This document shows, one piece after another, positions 1 through 6,053 of a stretch of 7,870 bases of DNA (its first letter is position 1; every line of letters begins with the position of its first letter). Position numbers and translations under genes: made by a program. The stretch comes from Calditrichia bacterium (GTDB lineage Bacteria > Calditrichota > Calditrichia > RBG-13-44-9 > J042). The notes beneath the pieces were generated by a model. It was not told where the DNA came from, did no database searches, and saw only the letters and a program-made list of their open reading frames with translations. Location of the stretch: positions 1 to 7,870 of the forward strand of contig JAUIFT010000084.1 in NCBI GenBank assembly GCA_030430345.1, written 5' to 3'.

Positions 1-3000
1 CCAATAAGCCGAACGGATAGCCGTTCGGCTGCGTAGCAATTGCAACTCAATTTCTTTCTGGCGTGCATCGGCGGTAAGCTTTTCCAGGTAATTACTCTCG
101 CCAAGTTCATGTTTATAACTGGCTGCATCAGCAAAATTTCGATATATACTGTCAAGCTCTGTATAAATCTGCAGGGTGTTTTGTAAGTAAACGATTGTTT
201 CATAAGCCGCGGTAACTTCCCGGGAAATTCCTCTGATAGTCTGGGCATGTTCATAGGAGGCAGTTTCCGTCTGGCTGCGCTGCAATTGTCTCCGGAAGAT
301 AAAAGTTGTTGGAAATGGGATTTCCTGTTGCAATCCCCATACTTTCAGTTTTTCTCCTTCCGGGGAAAGATTCGCTTCATCTTCATTGTAATAGAAAGTT
401 GTTTTGCCCGGGTCGAAGGCTGTACCGGTCAACTGCTGGTGCTGTTTTACGACCAGTGCGGATGCTAAAGCAGCATTGTTCTTTTTGCCAGCGATTTCAA
501 TGGCCTCCGGCAGTGTTAGCGGCACCGCCTGGCCGTAGCTGTTGCCGGGGAAGAAAAACATTATTAGCAAGAGGGAGAGCGGTGCTGCTTTCCATGTGCT
601 ATTTTTGCGGTCGTTCCGTTGTTCATGGATGTAATAGATTACCGGCAAAACTATCAGGGTTAGCAGAGTGGCAGAAATCAAGCCGCCGATAACGACGGTT
701 GCCAGTGGCCGTTGCACTTCCGCGCCAGCTGAGGTCGAGATTGCCATTGGGAGAAAACCGAGCGCCGCAGCTGATGCAGTAAGCAACACCGGACGAAGCC
801 GTTGCCGGGCACCGCTTAAAACCCGCTCTTTGATATCACTAAGACCCTCCTCCTTTAATTCCTTGAAATGTTCGATTAAGACGATGCCGTTTAACACCGC
901 AATACCGAAGAGGGCGATAAAGCCAACCCCGGCGGAGATACTGAAAGGCATGTCACGAATCCAGAGCAGGAAAACGCCGCCAACAGCAGCAAGCGGAATC
1001 GCGCTAAAAACCATCAGGGCTTCGGAAAAAGAGCGGAAGGCGAAGTGCAGTAAAATAAAGATTAATAGTAGGGCGACAGGGACAGCAACCATCAGTCGCT
1101 CACGGGCAGTGCGCAGATTCTCAAACTGCCCACCATAGTTGATAGAATATCCCGCTGGCAGGCTAATATTCGCGTTGATCAATTCCTGGACGTCTGAGAC
1201 GACTGATTCCAGATCACGGTTGCGGACATTGACCCCAACCACGATGCGGCGGCGGGCATTATCGCGGGAAATTTTTGCCGGCCCTTTTTGAATAGAAATA
1301 TTTGCCAGTTGACTTAGAGGCACCTGGCCGCCGCCTGGCAAGGGCACATAGGCTTGCCGAATATTATTGATATCAGTACGGAAGGCATCTTCATATCTGA
1401 CGACCAGATCAAACTGTTTTTCGCCTTCAAAAACGCTTCCGGCAGCAGTACCGGCGAAGCTCAGGGCGACTATCCGGTTGAGATCGGCAATATTAAGGCC
1501 GTAACGGGCAATTTGTGCCCGGTTATATTGAATGCGCATTTGCGGCAGGCCGCTGATTTTCTCCACGATAATATCGGAGGCGCCTGGCACATCACTTATA
1601 AGCGCCTCGATCTCAAGGCCTTTCTTGTATAAAATATCTAAATCTTCTCCAAAAACCTTAATTGCCAGATCTGCACGAACACCGGTAATTAACTCATTGA
1701 AGCGCATTTCAATCGGCTGGGTGAATTCATAATCCACGCCCGGAATAACCGACAATGCTTCCTTGAATTTATCCGCCAGGCCATCTTTGCTTGCTGCCGT
1801 TTGCCATTCATTGGGAGGCTTCAAAGTGATGATGACATCACTTTCTTCCATTGACATCGGATCTGTCGGAACCTCGGCCGCACCGATCCGACTGACGACC
1901 TGTTTCACTTCCGGGAACCCGCGGAGTATCTTCTCCATTTCACTGGTCAGATCAATGGTTTTACTGAGAGATGTGCCGGTTTTTAACACCGGTTGAATAA
2001 CAAAATCACCCTCGTCAAGGGTTGGAACGAATTCGCCGCCCATTTTGCTAAAAGTAAAAATTGCCAAGAAAAGTATCGCCAGTGCCGCAGAGATAACGCT
2101 TCGACGGTAGCGTAAAGCCAGTTTAATGGTTGGCGAATAAATTTGGTTGAGGAAGGAGAGCAGCTTATAGGAGATGGTTTGGCGGTTTTCTGCGACCGGT
2201 TGAAGAAAGATTGAAGAGATAACCGGCACAAAAGTGAAGCAGAAGATCATCGCACCAACCAGGGCGAAACAAAAAGTTAGCGCCATTGGTTTGAACATTT
2301 TGCCTTCGACATTGGTCAGAGAAAGGATCGGTATAAATACGATCAGAATGATCAATTGCCCGAAAATCGCTGAGCGCATCATTTTTGAGGTGCTCTCAAA
2401 GGTGATTTTGTTGATGGCGCTTTTCTTTTCAGTGGCCGGCAAACCAGCGAGTTGACGGCTGCGGCTACTAATCTGGAAAGCAATGAATTCCACAATAATC
2501 ACTGCGCCGTCAATGATGATTCCAAAGTCGATCGCGCCGAGACTCATCAAATTGGCGTCGACGCCAAAAAGATACATCATCGACAAGGCAAATAATAAAC
2601 TCAGGGGAATGACCGAAGCGACCACCAACCCGGAGCGAAAATTCCCCAGGAGAAGAATGACGACAAAAACCACGATCAGACAGCCAAGCAGGAGATTCTC
2701 CACAATTGTGAAAGTGGTTTTCCCGATTAATTCACTGCGTTCCAAAAATGGGTTAATGTAAACGCCTTCCGGCAAGGTGCTCTGAACTTCCATGACGCGC
2801 TGCTTCACGTTTTCGATGACCTCGTTGGAGTTAGCACCCTTGAGCATCATGATCTGACCGAGTACTTTTTCGCCCTGCCCATTTCCGGTGATTGCCCCAA
2901 AACGGGTGGCGCTGCCAAAACCCACCACGGCGATATCTCGCAGATAAACAGGCACACCATCGCGTTGACTGACGATAATTCGTTCGATATCCGGGATAGA

Positions 3001-3723
3001 ATTGACCAATCCCTCCGCGCGAATGAAATAACTCTCGTTTGCCTTCTCAATGTAGCCGCCGCCGGCAACGCTATTGTTTTTTTCCAGGGCAGTAAAAATT
3101 TCTCCGATGGGGATATTCATCGCCCGGAGTTGGTTGGGATTTACCGCTACTTCATATTGCTTGAGATACCCGCCCCAGGTATTCACTTCTACTACCCCGG
3201 GAATGCCGGCCAATTGCCGCTTGACAATCCAGTCCTGTATCGTTCGTAAATCCATTGGTGAATATTTGTCTTCGTAACCGGGTTTAACATCGAGAATATA
3301 CTGATAGATTTCGCCCAGTCCGGTAGATATGGGCCCCATAAACGGACGGCCGAAGCCTTCCGGAATATTCTCCTGGGCAATTTTTAATTTTTCAGCAATT
3401 AACTGTCGGGGGAGATAGGTGCCCATATCATCCTCGAAAACGATAGTCACTACCGATAAACCAAATTTCGAAATTGAACGAACCTCTTTGACCCCGGGGA
3501 GATTGGTCATTTCCAGTTCCAGTGGAAAAGTGACAAATTTTTCCATATCCTGAGTGGATAAATCCCGGGAGGTTGTAATGACTTGTACCTGGTTGTTGGT
3601 GATATCCGGAACTGCGCCGATGGGAATCTGGGTGAGTGAGAATAAACCGGCGCCGATGACCGTGCAGGTAAACAGGATGACGATGAGTTTATTTTTCAGG
3701 CTGAATTGAATTAGCTTTTCCAA
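1..3723 (-). CDS. CusA/CzcA-family heavy-metal efflux RND pump fused to a C-terminal TolC-type outer-membrane domain (3' end outside window)
   Basis: This is a proton-driven inner-membrane pump that exports metal ions from the cell or periplasm. I read the frame by hand from 3723 to base 1 and found no stop. Residues 1-1035 are a full HME-RND transporter: N-terminal span at about 9-30, periplasmic loop, spans 2-7 (about 338-550), second periplasmic loop, spans 8-12 ending near 1032. Span 4 reads LGAIDFGIIIDGAVIIVEF, so D399, D405 and E412 match the spacing of the essential CzcA D402/D408/E415. CusA lacks the first Asp, so divalent cations (Zn/Co/Cd/Ni) are more likely than Cu(I)/Ag(I). A signal-peptide-like stretch (1045-1066) is followed by TolC-like sequence (LTLPEAIEIAGKKNN...) to residue 1241. 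Related fusions are about 1450 residues, so roughly 200 are missing. There is no in-frame ATG upstream before the stop at 3781-3783; TTG has GAGG eight bases upstream. A membrane-fusion subunit (CusB/CzcB) is expected beyond the left edge. Confidence 0.95.
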   Translation of the reverse strand, partial: MEKLIQFSLKNKLIVILFTCTVIGAGLFSLTQIPIGAVPDITNNQVQVITTSRDLSTQDMEKFVTFPLELEMTNLPGVKEVRSISKFGLSVVTIVFEDDMGTYLPRQLIAEKLKIAQENIPEGFGRPFMGPISTGLGEIYQYILDVKPGYEDKYSPMDLRTIQDWIVKRQLAGIPGVVEVNTWGGYLKQYEVAVNPNQLRAMNIPIGEIFTALEKNNSVAGGGYIEKANESYFIRAEGLVNSIPDIERIIVSQRDGVPVYLRDIAVVGFGSATRFGAITGNGQGEKVLGQIMMLKGANSNEVIENVKQRVMEVQSTLPEGVYINPFLERSELIGKTTFTIVENLLLGCLIVVFVVILLLGNFRSGLVVASVIPLSLLFALSMMYLFGVDANLMSLGAIDFGIIIDGAVIIVEFIAFQISSRSRQLAGLPATEKKSAINKITFESTSKMMRSAIFGQLIILIVFIPILSLTNVEGKMFKPMALTFCFALVGAMIFCFTFVPVISSIFLQPVAENRQTISYKLLSFLNQIYSPTIKLALRYRRSVISAALAILFLAIFTFSKMGGEFVPTLDEGDFVIQPVLKTGTSLSKTIDLTSEMEKILRGFPEVKQVVSRIGAAEVPTDPMSMEESDVIITLKPPNEWQTAASKDGLADKFKEALSVIPGVDYEFTQPIEMRFNELITGVRADLAIKVFGEDLDILYKKGLEIEALISDVPGASDIIVEKISGLPQMRIQYNRAQIARYGLNIADLNRIVALSFAGTAAGSVFEGEKQFDLVVRYEDAFRTDINNIRQAYVPLPGGGQVPLSQLANISIQKGPAKISRDNARRRIVVGVNVRNRDLESVVSDVQELINANISLPAGYSINYGGQFENLRTARERLMVAVPVALLLIFILLHFAFRSFSEALMVFSAIPLAAVGGVFLLWIRDMPFSISAGVGFIALFGIAVLNGIVLIEHFKELKEEGLSDIKERVLSGARQRLRPVLLTASAAALGFLPMAISTSAGAEVQRPLATVVIGGLISATLLTLIVLPVIYYIHEQRNDRKNSTWKAAPLSLLLIMFFFPGNSYGQAVPLTLPEAIEIAGKKNNAALASALVVKQHQQLTGTAFDPGKTTFYYNEDEANLSPEGEKLKVWGLQQEIPFPTTFIFRRQLQRSQTETASYEHAQTIRGISREVTAAYETIVYLQNTLQIYTELDSIYRNFADAASYKHELGESNYLEKLTADARQKEIELQLLRSRTAIRSAYW
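526..591 (-). other. Internal signal-peptide-like segment joining RND and TolC domains
   Basis: Residues 1045-1066 of the pump form a lysine, a 13-residue hydrophobic core (AAPLSLLLIMFFF) and a helix-breaking polar tail (PGNSYGQA). The preceding residues 1033-1044 are charged and polar. This is the n-h-c layout of a Sec signal peptide, with possible signal-peptidase I sites after SYG or after GQA. Because RND pumps end in the cytoplasm after span 12, the segment would carry the following TolC domain across the inner membrane. Whether it is cleaved or stays as a thirteenth span cannot be told from the sequence. Confidence 0.7.
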
Positions 3724-3735
3724 GTTGAGTGCCTC
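3714..3735 (-). promoter_or_regulatory. Ribosome binding site and TTG start of the pump gene
   Basis: On the minus strand GAGG (3735-3732) is followed by eight bases and then TTG (3723-3721), which begins TTG-GAA-AAG-CTA, read as M-E-K-L. The reading frame is open only from 3780, where it follows a TAG at 3783-3781, and contains no ATG or GTG in that stretch. The TTG falls exactly where CusA/CzcA proteins usually begin (a short xEKLIxFSL-type N-terminus before the first span). The start is therefore well supported despite the uncommon codon. Confidence 0.75.
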
Positions 3736-3757
3736 GTCTTTTATTCGGAGGCAATAT

Positions 3758-3769
3758 GGAAAATTTTCC
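3758..3769. repeat. Perfect 12-bp palindrome in the pump leader
   Basis: GGAAAATTTTCC is a perfect inverted repeat lying between the putative regulator sites (3791-3820) and the pump start (3723). It would fall near the transcription start or early in the leader RNA. It could be a second operator for another regulator, or chance in AT-rich DNA. It has no loop, so it is not a normal terminator hairpin. Confidence 0.4.
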
Positions 3770-3775
3770 CTAAAT

Positions 3776-3783
3776 GAAAGCTA
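3776..3783 (-). promoter_or_regulatory. Possible -10/-7 element of the pump promoter
   Basis: TAGCTTTC on the minus strand matches five of the six fixed bases of the Bacteroidota -7 element TAnnTTTG. It starts seven bases downstream of the 3791-3807 regulator element, so the regulator would sit over the -35 region, as OmpR-family activators often do. No good -33 TTTG box is seen at the right distance, which fits an activator-dependent promoter. This is inference from spacing and a short motif. Confidence 0.35.
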
Positions 3784-3790
3784 AAACCAA

Positions 3791-3820
3791 TCTTAAAATT
3801 GCCTTAAATTTTAGTCTTAA
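3791..3820 (-). promoter_or_regulatory. Putative response-regulator operator in front of the pump gene (three TTAAG half-sites)
   Basis: On the minus strand TTAAGGCAATTTTAAGA (3807-3791) holds two direct TTAAG half-sites 11 bases apart, and a third TTAAG lies 13 bases upstream (3820-3816). The 17-base core differs at one base from the element in front of the regulator gene at 5928-5944. Tandem half-sites one helical turn apart are typical of OmpR/PhoB-family dimers. The site overlaps the last codons and the TAA stop of the kinase gene, so the pump gene probably has its own inducible promoter as well as any readthrough from the regulator operon. Confidence 0.65.
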
Positions 3821-5213
3821 CAGATGGCGTTGGACTGACCGGAAAACGGATGATCGCTACAGTGCCTTTATCCGGTGTGCTCTCAATTTGAATATCTGCC
3901 GACAATCGCCTGCCCGCTTTTTTAACGATTGCCAGGCCAAGCCCGCTACCGCTAATTTCCTTGTGCTTCAACGCCTCAGAACGGAAAAAAGGATTAAAAA
4001 TATGTTTGATATCCGCTTGTTTGATCCCGATGCCATTATCGCTGATACTGCATTCGTAATGGTCAGTTTTCTGTTGTAACCGAATATCAATTTGTCCGCT
4101 TTCCCGGGAGTATTTTATCGCATTGGAGATCAGGTTGCGAAGTATGAGATCAAGAAGGTATTGATCGGTTTTTAAAACGATATCTGTAGCATTATCCATA
4201 TTGATCGTCAGTTGCTTTTCGCGAAGCTGAGTGGTATGCCTTTGGATAATTTCATCGATCAGGAGCAGGAGATTGACTTCTTGCGGATGGGTTTGCAGTG
4301 CACGCTCTTCAACCCGGGCGAGTACTAACAACTGATCAACGATGAGGGTCAGGCGATTGATCTCCTCAATGGCGTTAGTGATACTTTCATTATACGCTGC
4401 GGTTGAGCGGGGTTTTCGAACCAAAACTTCCAGGGTGCCCTTTAATATGGTCAGCGGGGTTCGCAGCTCGTGGGAGGCATCCGAAGTAAATTGTTTTTCC
4501 CTTTCCAGCGCATCACTAAGCCGTTCCAGAAGCCAATTGATCGACTGGCTAAGAGAGTGTATTTCATCACGGTTTTCCGGTAAAGGAATTCGCTGAGTTA
4601 AATTATGGCGGGTAATATTATCTGTCGTTTTAGTAATATTAACAATTGGACGAATGCTCTTTCCGGCAAGTATGCGTGTGGTGAAAAACAACAGGGCGAG
4701 AATGAGCGGGAAACTCAGCCAAAGCAGATTTCGCAACTGGTTGAGGATTTGCAATGAATCTTCCAAAGATATCGCCGCGAGAATAAAACCAATTCGTTCA
4801 TTTTCGTATTCAATCGGCAGTTGAATTTGACGGATGAATTTATCACGTAAAAAGGTATTGAAATGAGTAGCGTGTGGGATATCCCGGCGCAGAGAAAGAG
4901 AATCTTCTTTAAGGTTTGGGGATTTGTCCATTAATTTGCCGGATGAATTAACGATTTGAACAAATACCGGATTGACCTCTGCTTCACGATGTTCCCGAGC
5001 CTCCCATTCGGCCTTACTTTTAAAAACAATGATGTTTTCGGATAAAACAATATCGCCGGAATGTTTAACGGCTTCAAAGCTGAGATCTGCATCGATATTT
5101 GAGTAAATTGATCGCTCGGTAACGAAGTAAACCGCAATGAAAACTAATGCGACCAAAATAGCGGTAGCAATTAAATAGTACAGGGCAATTCTGTTTCGAA
5201 AGGAAAGCTTCAT
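3804..5213 (-). CDS. CusS/CzcS-like membrane sensor histidine kinase
   Basis: This 469-residue kinase is the sensor half of the metal-response pair. It probably autophosphorylates on His and passes the phosphate to the regulator encoded just upstream. Visible parts in order: membrane span about 9-30; periplasmic sensor region about 31-162; second span about 163-183; HAMP linker about 184-235; H-box FTSDASHELRTPL with H248; N-box LRNLISNAIKYS (N360, N364); G1 box DNGIG (392-396); F-box FNPFF (406-410); G2 box GSGLGLAIV (422-430). All catalytic motifs are intact. The sensor region has histidines at 51, 75, 114 and 117, including PHATHF, which could bind a metal; this is inference. ATG follows AAGGAG by nine bases and abuts the regulator's TAA, implying translational coupling. 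Placement beside an RND metal pump supports a CusS/CzcS role; the exact ligand is unknown. Confidence 0.95.
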   Translation of the reverse strand: MKLSFRNRIALYYLIATAILVALVFIAVYFVTERSIYSNIDADLSFEAVKHSGDIVLSENIIVFKSKAEWEAREHREAEVNPVFVQIVNSSGKLMDKSPNLKEDSLSLRRDIPHATHFNTFLRDKFIRQIQLPIEYENERIGFILAAISLEDSLQILNQLRNLLWLSFPLILALLFFTTRILAGKSIRPIVNITKTTDNITRHNLTQRIPLPENRDEIHSLSQSINWLLERLSDALEREKQFTSDASHELRTPLTILKGTLEVLVRKPRSTAAYNESITNAIEEINRLTLIVDQLLVLARVEERALQTHPQEVNLLLLIDEIIQRHTTQLREKQLTINMDNATDIVLKTDQYLLDLILRNLISNAIKYSRESGQIDIRLQQKTDHYECSISDNGIGIKQADIKHIFNPFFRSEALKHKEISGSGLGLAIVKKAGRRLSADIQIESTPDKGTVAIIRFPVSPTPSVKTKI

Positions 5214-5903
5214 TTAGGGATGCTCCTTCGCAATATATCCGACACCCCGTACGGTCTGAATGCAGCCGCCTTCTGTCGGGATACCCAGTTTTTTGCGCAG
5301 AGAATTGATGTAAACATCAATAATTCCAGTTTTGTAATCGAAATGGATATCCCAGACACTTTCGATGATGCGGGTGCGTCGGCAGACCTTTCCTTTATTG
5401 CGAATCAAATATTCCAATAGTGCAAATTCTTTCTGGGTCAGGAACACTTCCTTGCCATTTTTGAGCACCTGATGTTTTTCCACATCAAGCAGGATATTCT
5501 GCAATACAAATTGCTGATGTTCCCCGCTGAGCGGTCGCAGCTGAACTTTGATTCTGGCGAGCAGTTCTTCAAAATCGAACGGTTTTTTGATGTAATCATT
5601 GGCGCCCATTTCCAGACCAAAAACGACATCCCGGACTGTATCACGTGCAGTAAGCATAATTATCGGGGTTGTAGAATTTTCCGCACGAAACCGGCGGCAT
5701 ACTTCCACCCCGCTGATTCCGGGAATCATCCAGTCGATCAACAGTAAGTCATAATCTCCGGACAGGGCCATTTCCAAACCGCTATCGCCATTTTCCGCAG
5801 TATCGACCGTGTAGGACTCTTCCCGCAAACCCTGCGCAAGAAAACGTAAGATGCCCGGTTCATCTTCGATGACAAGTACTTTCATATCGTATAATATAGT
5901 CAT
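5214..5903 (-). CDS. OmpR/PhoB-family response regulator (CusR/CzcR-like)
   Basis: This DNA-binding regulator probably activates the downstream pump and its own operon when phosphorylated. The receiver domain (about 7-123) shows the acidic pocket E13-D14, phospho-acceptor D57 (LLLIDWMIP), switch T85 (MLTAR) and K107 (IKKPFD). The C-terminal winged helix (about 131-226) has the typical LTQKEFALLEYLIRNKGKVCRR stretch, DVYINSLRKKL and the final VRGVGYIA hairpin. Length is 229 residues from the first ATG (5903), or 223 from an ATG at 5885 that begins MKVLVIEDE, the usual family N-terminus. Neither start has a strong Shine-Dalgarno sequence; GGTAAG lies just before the first. The second start is therefore a real alternative. 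The stop codon is directly followed by the kinase ATG. The 17-base operator in front of the gene suggests autoregulation. Confidence 0.96.
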   Translation of the reverse strand: MTILYDMKVLVIEDEPGILRFLAQGLREESYTVDTAENGDSGLEMALSGDYDLLLIDWMIPGISGVEVCRRFRAENSTTPIIMLTARDTVRDVVFGLEMGANDYIKKPFDFEELLARIKVQLRPLSGEHQQFVLQNILLDVEKHQVLKNGKEVFLTQKEFALLEYLIRNKGKVCRRTRIIESVWDIHFDYKTGIIDVYINSLRKKLGIPTEGGCIQTVRGVGYIAKEHP

Positions 5904-5927
5904 TTTCTTACCGGAGATTTAGTGGCT

Positions 5928-5944
5928 TCTTAAAATTGTCTTAA
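5928..5944 (-). promoter_or_regulatory. Putative response-regulator operator in front of the regulator gene
   Basis: TTAAGACAATTTTAAGA on the minus strand contains two TTAAG half-sites 11 bases apart and ends 25 bases before the first ATG. It matches the pump-gene element at 3791-3807 in 16 of 17 bases. Here the flanks also make it an inverted repeat (TTCTTAA, 7 bases, TTAAGAA; 5927-5947). The pump copy lacks that symmetry, so the direct repeat is the conserved part. Downstream, TAAATCTC is a weak -10-like candidate. Confidence 0.65.
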
Positions 5945-6053
5945 GAAATCACCTATGGGCAATGGTTATCAGGAAGATGGCGTTGCTAATCAGCAAAGGC
6001 AGGGAATAAAAGCGGGTTTAAGGAATAGTAGGGGAGAGATTGATCCCGATTGT

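Noticed and set aside
247..1138. Plus-strand open frames opposite the pump gene
   Set aside because: They are shadows of the minus-strand RND-TolC frame, which is open across the whole stretch and matches a known family; their translations resemble no known protein.
3774..4079. Plus-strand open frame of 101 codons opposite the kinase end
   Set aside because: It lies antisense to the conserved ATPase domain of the kinase, has no ribosome binding site that stands out and no recognisable domain.
5978..5991. Small hairpin TTGCT-GATT-AGCAA (minus strand) after the dnaA-like gene
   Set aside because: The stem has only five pairs and no T-run follows, so it does not qualify as an intrinsic terminator.
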